Source of the DNA: Ophiura sarsii
Lineage: Eukaryota > Echinodermata > Ophiuroidea > Amphilepidida > Ophiuridae
Reading direction: 5' to 3'
DNA: 64,000 nucleotides
Assembly (NCBI GenBank): GCA_035610835.1
Contig: CM069448.1
Location: 13,578,462 to 13,642,461, forward strand
Each line of letters begins with the position of its first letter. The first letter of the stretch is position 1. Below are positions 1-12,004 of this stretch, piece by piece. The notes under the pieces were generated by a model. It ran no database searches. It saw only the letters and a list, made by a program, of their open reading frames with translations, and was not told the DNA's origin. Both the position numbers and the translations under genes were made by a program.

Positions 1-393
1 AAATACATACGTAAGAATATTCATGAAATAATCATTTTAATTATTGGCTAATTCCATCCACACAAGTGATGTTTTCTAATCTTTTCTTATCCATACAACC
101 TCATCTCATCACCAGGGTTATTAGTGAAGTGTGTGGAACTCTGGGACTGGCTGTGCATGTGTTATTAGTTGTTTATGAAAATATAGGTAAATCCACACAT
201 TTTAAGCTAACTTCATTTGCCACTATTGATTACAATTAATTAATCTTTAATCAAATAATTAACTTTGTTAAAACAATAATCAAAGTTAACAAAATTGAAC
301 TAAAATGCTACTCCTGCAAAATGACCAAAAAGGTCACTTACGACGTTATTGCATTCCTATGATGAAATATCATCAATTTGGCATATCAACCTC
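1..393. other. AT-rich sequence without recognised feature
   Basis: I see no coding exon, RNA gene or clear repeat here. The short open frames have no recognisable protein similarity. Confidence 0.5.
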
Positions 394-778
394 TTAAAGG
401 TATATTTATTATGTGATCTTTTCCAGGGAACGTCCTCAATCCTCAAGAAAAAAAATGAAAGCAGATTTTCTTGCAGATTTACATTTCTGATCATAAATCA
501 TACATACATTCCAAGTTACAGGGTGATATGATTCTTAATTACTTCAAAATCATGGTTTTAGAGTGATAAAAACTGTCAGAGTCTGCGCCGACAACTCATT
601 TTTACTCTAAATTCACTCTAAAACCATGATTTTGAGGTAATTAGGAATCGTATCGCTCTTTAACTCGGAATATATTCATGATTTATGATCCGAAAAGTAA
701 ATCTGTAAGAAAATCTACTTTCTAAAAAAAATCATGAAGAGGGCGCTCCCTGGAAAAGATCACATAATATGCCTTTAT
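394..778. mobile_element. Palindromic TTAA-type MITE, copy 1
   Basis: The two halves are inverted copies of each other. The left end reads TTAAAGGTATATTTATTATG and the right end reads CATAATATGCCTTTAT. The arms run about 150 bp each and meet near an asymmetric centre (about 570-600). The ends sit on TTAA at the left and TTAT at the right, as expected for a diverged 4-bp target duplication of piggyBac-like elements. A second, closely related copy lies at 59097-59464. There is no transposase, so it is non-autonomous. The superfamily is inferred from the TTAA flank only. Confidence 0.8.
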
Positions 779-1304
779 GGAATAACTACATTAAATACAC
801 ACTCATCTTTTCCATTTGTTTACTTACCAAGGTTTCCCTTGTATCGGAGTTGGTTTTTAATGCTGAAATTCAACACACACTTTTCATATTCCTTTGATGA
901 GTTGCCTAGTTGCTATGGAGATAAAATTATCAACAATATTGTTAAGAATACTTTCATATCAATTGCTTAAAGAAGAAAAAACAGGCACAGGCATCATAAT
1001 ACTATTTTTGGCGAGTCTGTCTGTCCGTCCGTCCGTCCAATGCCTTCGGGTGCAGATCCCTGCCCATCTGCCCATGTAATCGCTATGCATAGGAATCTTC
1101 GCCCTAGGTAGACAACAAACTGTTGCTACGCGCTCGCGTATAAACAAAACAAAACAAAACATGGCACACGCGATTGCCGGCGCACGCGTTATGGCGCAGA
1201 CCGTACGGTGCATACGCGTTCGTGGCGCAAACTGGGTCTTTTCATGGGGCGGGTAAAAGAAAGCCGTCCGGTGGCTAACAAAGAGAGAAAAAGGACTCAA
1301 ATTA
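779..1304. other. Unique-looking sequence with short (GTCC)n run
   Basis: It holds a short run of GTCTGTCT/GTCCGTCC at about 1016-1038 and a CpG-rich patch at 1120-1260. A 158-codon frame on the minus strand crosses the region but has no recognisable domain or splice context, so I do not call it. Confidence 0.4.
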
Positions 1305-1900
1305 AATTTAACTCCCGGGCGTGTTTTTGTATGAGTTAAACTATTATAGTTATGCATATGATCAGGAGGTAAAAAAGGATCAGATGGCGGGTTAGGGTTA
1401 ATAAAAGAACTGGGAGCGTTCATCCAGGAACACATTATGTGTTAAACATGTTATTGTTAAAGTGATTGCGGATTGCGGTGGTATAATTTCAGTGCCTCAA
1501 CATCCCATCGCGGAACCATCTATGCGCGCAGGCCACAACGGGCCCTCAACATGCCTATATGGGATGTCTTTTATATAAATGGGAATGTTACAGGGCCGGT
1601 GTGAGCAAACATTTAGCTCCAATTATATCTTTAACTCTCGGGCGTGTTTTTGTCCCGGTTTTTATGAGTTAAACTTGGATGCATGCATGATCAGGATGAA
1701 AAGAGTCAAATGAGGGTGGGGGGGGGGGTCAGTCTGCATGCGCCAGGAATCAAATCCAGACCTTTAGCGTGCAGTGCAAGTGTGTACAGTGTTGTAGTTT
1801 AACACTACAGCAATTCGGATAGGCCCTAGGCCAATCATAGGATGTCTGTTATATAAATGGGAATGTTACATGGATATCGGTGTGCGCAAACATGCGTGAT
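1305..1900. repeat. Imperfect tandem duplication, about 300-bp unit
   Basis: A block starting TTAACTCCCGGGCGTGTTTT at about 1305 recurs at about 1627. A block with ATATAAATGGGAATGTTACA at about 1575 recurs at about 1850. Together they show a roughly 285-325 bp unit present almost twice. A poly-G run lies at about 1710-1728. Confidence 0.6.
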
Positions 1901-3761
1901 TTAAATACATATATATTACGTTCATGACGTTTAGGCATGCCTACGGAGGAATAATCAATGTCGACACACAGTTCTCAAGACTGGGCACAGATGATCATGA
2001 CGATAGACCCCTCCTCTCGCTGACTCTAAAACTAAAAGACCTCTGAACTAAGATCCCAATATAAAACCCTAGGCCTATGTACTGAATTACATGGATATGC
2101 ACATGGGGTAGCCTACCTGGACTTAAGGGCACATGAGGTTCCTGTATTATGGGCACCTGTGATAACTGAATTTTAAGAGTATACACATCCCATAAACCCC
2201 TAACCTGAGAACCGCCCAACCCACGAACCGCGAAATCTAGTAATTTATAATTGCAAAGAGACATATTGTACCAAGAGCCCCTAAATTAGGGGTCATGGAT
2301 AAAACTGCTATTCAACAAAATGTGGAGACACCAAATTAGTTTACATAATTGCAGATATTAAAAACATGAAGATTGGGTTCAAACCAATTGCTTCTCACCA
2401 AAATGTGTGGTCATCAATTTTTTTTTCTTCACTCAAATGTGTTCCTTTTGAACGGATATTAATTTGATGAAAAATTAAGCAGTAGGCCTATGTTATCAAG
2501 GTACATCTGTATATCATCTATTGTACTTGTAATGTGATCAAAAGTAAATTCAGTATGCTCAATTTAGTTTTACAAGAATTTGCCAATTTAAAGATTAGAG
2601 TGGAACCCCCCCCCCCCCTCCTAAATGTCATGATACCCCATAAAATTGGCTAAATCTCACATAGAACATGTGCATAAAATATGTCAGTGACCTAGATAGA
2701 AAGGATCATCATGTGATTTTCATAATAAATGATTTTATAAATCTGTACATTATTATATAAAGTAGATAAAGATACTGTCAGTGTCAAATAACGTTCATTT
2801 GATAGCACCAGCAACACGCAGTGCCAAAGTCCATTTGTTGCTTGTCAGTCAACTAAGATAGATCAAAGTTTGTTTGTCACACAAACACCCATGCATGGAG
2901 TGTCCAATTTTGATATTTTCAAACATTTGATATACACAACCAAGAACATCTAGAGGTTTTTGACCTTTTAATTTATTTAAGCCATCTTTCCAGGAAACCT
3001 ATCACTTGGCACAAAATCACATTTTTATCATATTTCTTAAGCATTGACCATCTGAACAAGTTTTTGGACCCTGATCTTTTTGTCGATAACATCACAGATA
3101 GTCATAACATACATTTGTTTGTAAATCCTCGAGGTGTATCTTGTCATTCATATACTTTGAAGCTTACATTGAGCTATTTTGAAGCCTAAAACATGTTTCA
3201 GTGGACATTTTAATCAAAATCAGTATTTTGGACCCAAACTTACATGCAATATAAAAACACACATGTTTTTTATCTTGTTAAACCTACACAGTACACACAC
3301 CACCACAAATATACACTGCTTATCCATGCACCGATAGCTCACCATTCATTGACACATGAAGATAAGAAGTTCTTGAAATTGGTCAAATAATTTCTGATTT
3401 TTTTGTTTGTTGACAATTCTCTGTACTATCAGTCAGGGGGACCCCCGACACCGACGCACAAAATTTAGCTTGAAACCCGAGAGTGCCATTCTCAATCAAA
3501 TGGCTCAAATATTGGGGCAGCGATCACCCTCCCCCCACCCTCTGGCTAAATCACTACTCAAGCAGCTGAAATACATGTAGTAAATATTAGATAAATGTTG
3601 GCCTGTAAGCATAGGCGATAACTTATATTTCATCAGATTACACATCTCGAAAGATAAGGGCAATGGAATATATACAAGCTGTGCATCTATGCTCTAGTCT
3701 TTTCCACAAGCATATTCCTGCTAAACAATAGACAATAAGCTTAAAAAAAGAGGACTTACAC
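1901..3761. other. Non-coding sequence, nothing recognised
   Basis: AT-rich sequence with a poly-C run near 2607. There is no exon with splice signals, no tRNA-like cloverleaf and no inverted repeat I could pair. Confidence 0.4.
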
Positions 3762-3764
3762 TTA

Positions 3765-4280
3765 CAGGGTGAATCAAAATAACTGCAATCGTGGAAATAA
3801 ACCATTTTGTTTTCAAAACCAAGTTGAAGTTTGAAACTTTTTAAACGTTGCAAGAATGATATATTTGTTCCTAACTTTGTGTGAAAAAATGAAGTCGATC
3901 ACATTTCTCGTTTGTCTTTGATGACCCTTTTTGCTGCACAACTCAATTTTTGTATTTGTCCACAATCAGTGATTTAATCAAAAAAATCAGAAAATTGCAC
4001 GCATTGCATTTTCATATATTTGAATATACCGCCAACAAAAATATGGGAAATTCCATTTTTTATTCAAATTTAGAACATTAATATAAGCAATTCATAGCTA
4101 GCATGGATGGACAAGGTAAAAAAAAGTTCACCAAAAGAAAAGTGATATATTAACTTCATTTTTTCGCACAAAGCTAATAACAAATGAGGTATTCTAATGT
4201 TTAACACTGTTCAAGTTTCAACTTAGTTTTGAAAACAAGGTGGCTTCTTTCCACTATTGCAGGTTTTTTTACTCATCCTG
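3765..4280. mobile_element. Palindromic DNA-transposon derivative with TTA target duplication
   Basis: The left arm starts CAGGGTGAATCAAAATAACT and the right arm, read in reverse, starts CAGGATGAGTAAAAAAACCT. Arms pair imperfectly over about 160-200 bp, including the shared segment GTGGAAA...GTTTTCAAAAC...AAGTTGAA and, further in, GAAAAAATGAAGT. TTA lies directly outside both ends (3762-3764 and 4281-4283), consistent with a 3-bp target duplication. There is no transposase frame, so it is a foldback MITE. Confidence 0.75.
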
Positions 4281-4283
4281 TTA

Positions 4284-4737
4284 TTGACATTCAAGAAATT
4301 GTGCAGATAAACTGGAGTGATTTCATCGACAACCTCTTTTCCATGTGTTGCCTTGCAACAACTTTCCATAGGCACCTTCAATATTCAAAGATCTTGACCT
4401 TATAATCGAACCTCAAATGCTAATCATGCAGATTCATGCTAACGGGTAACAAAAAGCCAAATGTCTCCTAAGTGCTATTCATTTCGCCAATTCTAAGAGA
4501 CAAAATGAACCTATCGGTCAATTACAATCATTCTAAGTTACAAATATCTCCTGAACAGACATTAAACAATACAAGTAACTGATTTCTTGGCGGAAAATGC
4601 CCTCTAATTAGCCAGAACCAGACCAGGACAGCCATCCCTACTATAGATAACCGCTGCAAAAGTCATATTTGCTTTTCATAGGAACTAAGAGATCTTCATT
4701 AAACAGGACTAAATGGATATATGAGGCTGATCGGTTT
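4284..4737. other. Non-coding sequence, nothing recognised
   Basis: No coding or repeat signal seen. It ends where the CACGGACGGAC-bearing repeats begin. Confidence 0.35.
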
Positions 4738-4928
4738 GTCACGGACGGACGTTTGTGCAAAACATGAGCGAAAAACAGTTTGTAAAAAGTAACTACTGAC
4801 ATTTATTCAACTTTTTATGTTTAATGTTATAGAGAATCATCAACTTTATTGAAATACACAAAAAAAAATAAGGTGTGGTTTGTTACTAAAAATAGAACGA
4901 CGGAAATGTTTGTGTCACGGACGGACTA

Positions 4929-5690
4929 GATAGAAATAGGGTTCTCTACCTTTTAGTGCTTCTTTTTAATTTCTATCTAGTCAACTCCATATTCCCTAAT
5001 GCTTTCCAGGTCAAATAGTAAGTAAGATACATGGTTTGAATATCTGATACACAGCATTTGAAAATATTTCTTATTTTTTACAGAGGTAGGGTAACAAACT
5101 TTGTCACGGACGGACATTTTTGAGCGTCACGGACGGACACAAATGTTAACTACATAAAAAACTTTGAAATTGCCACTTATTTACACTTTAGTATGAAAAA
5201 ATGGTATCAAATACTTACAAAATAGTAAGAAAAATGTTAAGTCATGAATTTTCAGTCTTAGTAATAAAAAGCAGTCAAGATATTAGTCTTTTTCCAACAC
5301 TACGGACAAGATAGAAATAGGGTTCTCCGGACCTTTAGTACTTCTTCTTAATTTCTATTTAAACAATTCCATATTCCTCAAGCTTTCCAGGTCAAATAGT
5401 AAGTGAGATACATGGTTTGATACACAGCATTTGAAAACAGATTTATTTTTTACAGGAGAAGGGTAGACCTGTAACAAACTGTGTCACAGACGGAAATTTG
5501 TTAGCGTCACGGACGGACACAGATGTTGAAGAACTTTGAAATTGCCACTTATTTACATGACAAAATGGTATCAAATACTTACAAAAATAGTAAGAAAAAT
5601 TGTATGTCATCATTTTTCAGTCTTAGTAATTAAAAAGGATCACAAGATACCAAAACCAGTGTGATGGTTATATTCAAAGGTTGCAGAATT
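4929..5690. repeat. Two tandem copies of a 381-bp unit
   Basis: The segment GATAGAAATAGGGTTCTC occurs at 4929 and again at 5310, and the following about 380 bp align with small indels. Shared landmarks are GATACATGGTTTGA, CACAGCATTTGAAAA and AAATGGTATCAAATACTTAC. Each unit carries copies of GTCACGGACGGACA. In the first unit CTAGATAGAAAT (4926-4937) pairs with ATTTCTATCTAG (4969-4980) as a perfect 12-bp hairpin. Confidence 0.8.
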
Positions 5691-5699
5691 TGGCACTTT

Positions 5700-7663
5700 G
5701 ATAGCAGAGGGTGATCGGTTCAAGGTTCACATTGGTGTGAAAAAATTACTTTTTGATATTGATATTGAAATGTACCTCACAATATTGGACAACATCTTGG
5801 CTACTGAAACTGCATTCGAAAAGAAGAAAAAATGCGGAAAAGTTTTCGGAACAGTCCATTATTGCCCAAGGGGTAGAAACAAGATACGTCATGGACGGAC
5901 ATTCTTAGTAGAAGTTGACCTTGCCATATTTTATGTTAATGAAACATTTTCAATTGTTTTAATTAAAAATTGATTGATGGCACATTTATCCATTAAATAA
6001 GAAATATATTTTAGAAAAAAAGTTCTGGGAAGTAATTACCCTGCCCTTGTGATAACTTTTTGATGCAGAGCTGTCCGTCCGTGACGCAAAAAAAGTTTTA
6101 ATGTTTTACAACTTTTTTCAAGGAAAGAGAGAAAAAATAAAAATATAGTGAGCTATCTCCTCTATATACCCCCTTTCTCATGTAGAAATGAAACTTAACA
6201 ATGGCGTCAATAATAAGTTAATCAGTGATTAAAAAGTTGTCATGAACGGACACAAATTTTGTCACGGACGGACATTATTCAGTTCTGAGTACAAATGCCA
6301 AACTGAATCCTGCCCCTCTTACCATAAATGGCAAGAGATAGACCTGCTGCATCATATAAATAGACTGTATGCTGTGATACAACTTTGTAAAACAATTTTG
6401 ACCCTTCTTTGATAAATTTTGTTCGATTAATTGCATAAAAGACTGTATGCTGTGATACAACTTTTTTAAATTTTGACCCTTCTTTGATAAGTTTTTGTCC
6501 AATTAATTGTGCAATTAAAGGTTAGTGATAATGGATACATGTAGGCATCCAACCGTGTTTTGAGTTTTTCAAAGTTTCATGAAGAAAAAGCCTGCAACTT
6601 TTGATAGTGCAAAGCTTAAAATTAAATTTGTGCTAACATCTCCAATGATACTTTTTGATTTTAATGCTGTTACTTGCTTTTATTTTACATACACTTATTA
6701 TATGGGGCAGTTTTAAACAGTGTCTTTTAACTGATCTCATGCTACCCCTTTTATTTGCAAGCATTATTTCAGCATGTACAGGCAGTAAGATTAACAAGCG
6801 CAGGCTATACTACAGATTCACCAAAGAAGATCTGCTGAGGGTTCACAAATGCGCAAATAAGCAAATGACTTCATTTGACTTCAAGTAATTTTACAGTGCA
6901 CCTGGTGAGCATCATAACATGTGCTCACTGCTGTAGCAAACCTACTCATTTGCATAAGGGCATACCTGTATGGACTAGTTCATTTAATGGTAAGAGAGGG
7001 GTGGTATTCAGCTTTGCTTGTGTGCTCAGAACTGAACAGTAGCTAACAGTGTCCGTCCGTGACAAAATTTGTGTCCGTCCGTGACAAAATTTGTGTCCGT
7101 CCGTGACAAAATTTGTGTCCGTCCGTGACAACTTTTAATTAAAGATTTAACTAGTTTATGCCTGCCCTAATTAATTAATACTCCTGCATGGGAAAGAATA
7201 CATATAAGGGAGATACTTCAATATGTTTTTATTTTTTTACTTTGTCCTTGAAATTAGTTTAAAAACTTTTAAACTTTTTTTGTGTCACGGACGGACAGCA
7301 AAACATCAAAATGTTAACGCAAGTCTAGCGATATAACTTCCCCAGAACTTTTTTCCCAAATATTTATCTTATTTGATGGAAAAGTGTGTCAGCTATCAAC
7401 ATTACATCACAAAACTCTGAAAATGTTACATTAACATAAAAATATAGCATGATGAAGATGAACTAAAATGTCCGTCCGTGACGTATCTTGTTTTCACCCC
7501 TTGGACAATAATGGACTGTTCCGCGAACGTACCGCATTTTTTTTAAATGCAGTTTCAGATAGCCTAGATATTGTCCAACATTGTGAGGTACCTATCAATA
7601 TCAAAATCAGAAATTTATTTTTTCATAACCATGTTAACCTTTAACCGATCAGCCTCATATGTC
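5700..7663. repeat. Large inverted repeat with CACGGACGGAC motifs
   Basis: The left arm (about 5700-6330) and right arm (about 6985-7663) are inverted, diverged copies. For example GGAACAGTCCATTATTG (left, about 5847) matches the reverse complement of CAATAATGGACTGTTCC (right, about 7506), and AACAAGATACGTCA next to it pairs likewise. The arms also share GGCTGATCGGTT-like outer ends and the segment CAGTTCTGAG near the centre. The spacer (6331-6984) holds a short local duplication of TGTGATACAACTTT. No transposase is visible. It may be a foldback element or an ordinary inverted duplication. Confidence 0.75.
7051..7130. repeat. 22-bp tandem repeat, four copies
   Basis: GTCCGTCCGTGACAAAATTT followed by GT repeats at 7051, 7073, 7095 and 7117 with an exact 22-bp period. 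The last copy diverges after GTGACA. It lies in the right arm of the large inverted repeat and is a local expansion of that element's recurring motif. Confidence 0.9.
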
Positions 7664-10156
7664 AAGTCTTTTGAAGATATTTTTCTATCACCGAGTACCT
7701 AACTATTCTAAATGTTGCATATAAGAAAAACTGATAAAGTTACTATCATGTTCAGATTTAACATTCGAGGCATCACTGTGGCTTGTCTTGTAACAACGAA
7801 CGGCGTGTTAAAGGCGAACGGCGTGCTAAAGGCGTGTCAATACATTCGAGTTGATATTATACTATTTGCAAGCTACAAAGGTTAATATTGCCTACAATCT
7901 GATTTATACATGAAAGTATAGCATTATAGATAAAAATCATCCATTGTTTTCTATTTTCAGTATTTAAATCGGGCGGTTATACCTCATCATACAATACGGA
8001 GAGAAAACGAAGAAAACATGTATTTATCTTTGGGGTAATTTTCCGTGTCCGTTGTCCAAAATCTCTCTCTGGATTTGATTGCACCATGACAAAAGTGAAA
8101 TAGGTAGCAATTAGCATTTGTTATAAATGTGTACCTATGATTCAGAGCTATAATCTTGACAAATGTCATGAGGCTGACATTCATATTAGCGATGTTATGA
8201 GTGAGGAGGTAGAACTTATTGAATGACCCTCGTATTATGTATGCTGTGCTGACTTTATAGGTGTGGAGCCCAATTATTGCAGTCTAGCAGCCACGCAATA
8301 TATTTTTAAAGTAATAACATATGAAATTAGTTGTGAAATGTGATGTGTTTATTTTGTCAAAAGGGCCTACCAAGGCAACAACAAACATGAGTCATCTCTC
8401 TTAACACTCCTAGACTATGTCACTACACAATACATGTACATTGTACACGGAAAAATACATGCCTATAAGGCGCCTTAAAAAAATGTATTCAATTCTCGTA
8501 GCGCGCTCCCCTCACTTTTGGCCGCCCGCCCCCCCGCCCCCCCATTGGTTTATTTATTATTATTCCTAAAAATGACGTAAAACAATACAGTCCAATGCCA
8601 TCTAAACATAAACTAGCCTAGGTTTAGCCTCATTTTCGGAGCAGTCTCTTTGAAGGATTAAAACATGACCACGTAAAAGCAATGCTTATGCTGTATTTCT
8701 CATAGACTTCATTGTAATATTTTGACAACGGTGCATAGCGATCGTGAGCACTGTTCGTCAAGGTGATGTATGATTCATCGGGCGAGTAATAATATCTTTC
8801 TTTACCACTTTATTGAATTGATTAAAATATGCCTAAATGTGTTGTGAACAGATTAGATTTTAATATTTCCTGACACGAAAAGTTGGCAAAGGAAGGTATT
8901 TTATTACTACGTACGTGTTGGATGCAGCATTCGACATGCATGATGATAATGTAGTCAGTACTGTGTGAATTGTTTGTTTGTTTGTTTGTTTTGTAAACAA
9001 CTGGCATGGTTTTCATTGCATATGAGGGGTAAATACCGTAAATCTAAAGCCAATATTAATCATGCGGCCCTGGGGTGGTGGGATAAGCTAGGAATGGGAG
9101 GCATTAATGTCGAACAGGAATAAAAAGAAAATGCTCCTTCCCGCCACACTTATCAAAGACCCGTGCTACGAGAATCTAACCTTTAAATCTTTATTTTAAA
9201 GTGGCCTATACAATTGTAATGGACTGTGATCAGTAAGTTGGCTGAGGGATAAGGTCTTACGATCAGGGGCAGCCCCAGGTGCTACATTAGGGGGTGAGGC
9301 GAAAACGATGGGTTCCAAGAGGCAAAGGCCTGTGGCAGGGTCCGAGGCTCTGTCCAGGGAGGTGGTTCAGGGGTGAAGTCTGAAGCCCCCTGAACCTGTT
9401 GTATTTTGGGACTAACGATGTGTCAAAAACCTCTAAAATTGTCACATTTTTGAGGCCACAAACGCCGTCAAACCCCCACTACATTTCCACATTTGAAAGC
9501 TATAATATTCCAATCCAAACATCATAAAAACCAAAGTAAATTTGCTATTTTATACTAATTTAAAACCCTTTTCATCTCTCGAATGGAAGCATTTCCCCTT
9601 GAAAGATTGTGATTGCGAAGGGTGGGTGGGAGAGTCTTGACCTCGGCACCCCTTTGTTGGACACACCACGGCATCTTGATCCTAGTACAGGAAACCCATA
9701 CGTTGGTGTGGGGTTTTTTTGTGTTTTTTTCCCTACCAACGTATGGGGAAATTGTATAGCGAGAAACTGTCAATTTGATTTGCTGTATAAAGTGAATGGT
9801 GTGGCTTTCGAATGAGAGCCGGGTGACAATGGGTGAATTACAGCAAAACTGCATTTCCGTTGATTTTCATACTAGCTACGCACCTTCATAAAGTCCTCAT
9901 CTTTCTTTCCAGCGACTTTTTAAAACATGAAAATGCTAAATTATTCCATATTTAATCATAATTCTCCGCCGTGTAAACGCAATGGCAGAATTTTGTTTTA
10001 GACATTTCGCGATATCGCCGTCCAGATTTAGTCTCATCCCCAATCGCAAAATAACAAACATCTATGTACGCTACGCACACCACTTGCGAACTAACTAAAA
10101 TATTAAATGAGACTAAAACATGGCGCCGATTTCGATAAACATCGTTAGTGCCGTTA
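7664..10156. other. Non-coding sequence with minor repeats
   Basis: It holds a (GTTT)n run at about 8968-8990, a short direct repeat of CGAACGGCGTG near 7797-7830, and an inverted pair CATACGTTGGT / ACCAACGTATG around 9698-9745. The stretch 9270-9420 looks like a degenerate C/G-rich MITE end but I cannot pair it. No coding exon seen. Confidence 0.4.
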
Positions 10157-10869
10157 GGCCCCTTGCAATTAAATGTGAGTTTACTGTTGCCCGGGCGCGT
10201 CCAAAAGTCACCCGCGTGATATATGTAATATTTTTAAAATATTTAATTATTTCATTGTTTACAGCTTTTTCATAAGCTTTTTAACACTTTTCTGACGATA
10301 AAATTAGCCGATGAGCCGCAATTGCAATACTTCCGGGTTGGGAAAACATTTCTGGGAAGTAAAAAACTCTGCACGAAACTTGCAATTGTCGCTTTGTATT
10401 GAAATGTGTGCATTTGAAGCATATTCGTAGGCACGGCAATTGATTACTGCGCAATCGCTTCAGCGCATGACGTCACATCAAAACCGCCGAACTTTTTTTG
10501 AGTTTTCTAGTGCATTCTGTGTAATATTTCAGGTTTGTTTACGATCGCAATCTTTAAAATTCTCCGAGCTAGCGTAACGATTTTTTTTTACAAACATCGA
10601 TCGAGTATCTCATTAATATTCAAAATAGGTATGCAAATATGAGTAGACTCCTTTATAAAAGAAACAAAATGCAAAGCCAAGGCAGTAGGTGGTGGTAGGA
10701 CATAATTAACATCATTTGAATTGTATTCGTACCTTGGATAATAGTTAACAATGCCGACAATATTAAATCAGGTGACTTTACCCCAAAATATTACAATATT
10801 AATACTATAGTCACCTCGTCCTGCTTTTCAAAAACGCAACAGTAAACTCACATTTAATTGCAAGGGGCC
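10157..10869. mobile_element. Harbinger-like non-autonomous element with 34-bp perfect TIRs
   Basis: The left end starts GGCCCCTTGCAATTAAATGT and the right end is its exact reverse complement; the perfect terminal inverted repeat spans 34 bp (10157-10190 and 10836-10869). TTA lies immediately outside on both sides (10154-10156 and 10870-10872). TIRs starting with GG and a 3-bp TWA target duplication are the usual signature of PIF/Harbinger elements. The 713-bp body contains no transposase frame. Confidence 0.8.
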
Positions 10870-12004
10870 TTAAGTGAATGGGCTTAGAATTTCACCTTCA
10901 ATTTCAAGGGAATAGTGCATTTGTACAAAATGTTAAAGGAATGGCAAGATAGATGAGAAAGAGTAGATAAGAACAAGCACAAAGAAGTGTGTTTTTGAGC
11001 TCTGGTAAGCGATAGATAGCTCTGGTAAGCGATACAGAAATTACCACAAAAATCATATTTAGAAGGAGTCATACTTAGGATGGGGACAGATAGAGAAACA
11101 TGCAAAATACCCTATGATGAATAATACCAACTGACGACAAATATCACTAAGTATGTTTTGTTGTACTAATCTTTACAGTACATGTACAAACTGTAACAGT
11201 ATAGCACTTGCGCATGAAACTGAGCTGCGTCGTGCCATACGTCAGTGGGGCTGTGCCGGATTGCAAATATTCAGCAACACAACAGATGCGCGCCTCAAAA
11301 AGAGACGCATCGAGACTCAAAGGGCTGGGCGCTGCGTAAAATTAAAAATATAAAACATTGACTGTATTGACATTTGTATGAAAATGTTAACATGAGGCAC
11401 CGTGCGCCATACGCCTTGATGACAAAATTGAAGGAAAAAAATGCCAAATACCCCCAGATCACACGGTCAAAGTCTGTTATAAATGCTCAGCCTGTGCCTG
11501 GTATGTTTTACGTTATCAGATTATACCTGTCGAATTCTCCTACTTTCATATACCATTTAGTCTGTCAAAAAATTAGCATCATGTAAATTTCATTTTACAT
11601 ACCTGTCTGACTGTTCCAGGTAATTTAGACCACGGATAATTGTTCCGAATATGGAACTCTACTTCAGTATTCATGATGATGCATATATGTTCTGTTTTAG
11701 CATCAATAAACACCTCGCATTGTCAATATTTCCCCCGATGTTTTGCTCATAAAATCATCTTTTCCGTCATCGTCCTTTGCAATTAGTGTTATATACAAGG
11801 GTGACATCCTGATTACGTACGTGGATTTCAAGTGGAAACATTGATGATGACGTCATCAATTTAAAGGAACACGAAGTCTTTTAGGATCATCAATTTAAAG
11901 GGACACGAAGTCTTTTAGCAATGCATACGCCTTGGTCTTAGCATAAAGCTATACGAATTAGCTTCATGGTCTTAGGGAGTACGGTGGCCCTGAAAAGTCA
12001 TGAC
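10870..12004. other. Non-coding sequence with one short tandem repeat
   Basis: A 34-bp unit starting CATCAATTTAAAGG is present twice at 11854 and 11888. Nothing else is recognised. The open frames here have no family resemblance or splice context. Confidence 0.4.

Noticed and set aside
959..1435. 158-codon open frame on the minus strand
   Set aside because: No recognisable domain, odd composition, and no splice or start context. Probably chance in a patch of higher GC.
5698..5973. 91-codon open frame in the left arm of the large inverted repeat
   Set aside because: The inverted copy at 7455-7663 does not keep the frame, and the peptide has no family likeness.
7051..7130. Regularly spaced repeats that might suggest a CRISPR array
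   Set aside because: The repeats are head-to-tail with no unique spacers, and the genome is eukaryotic.
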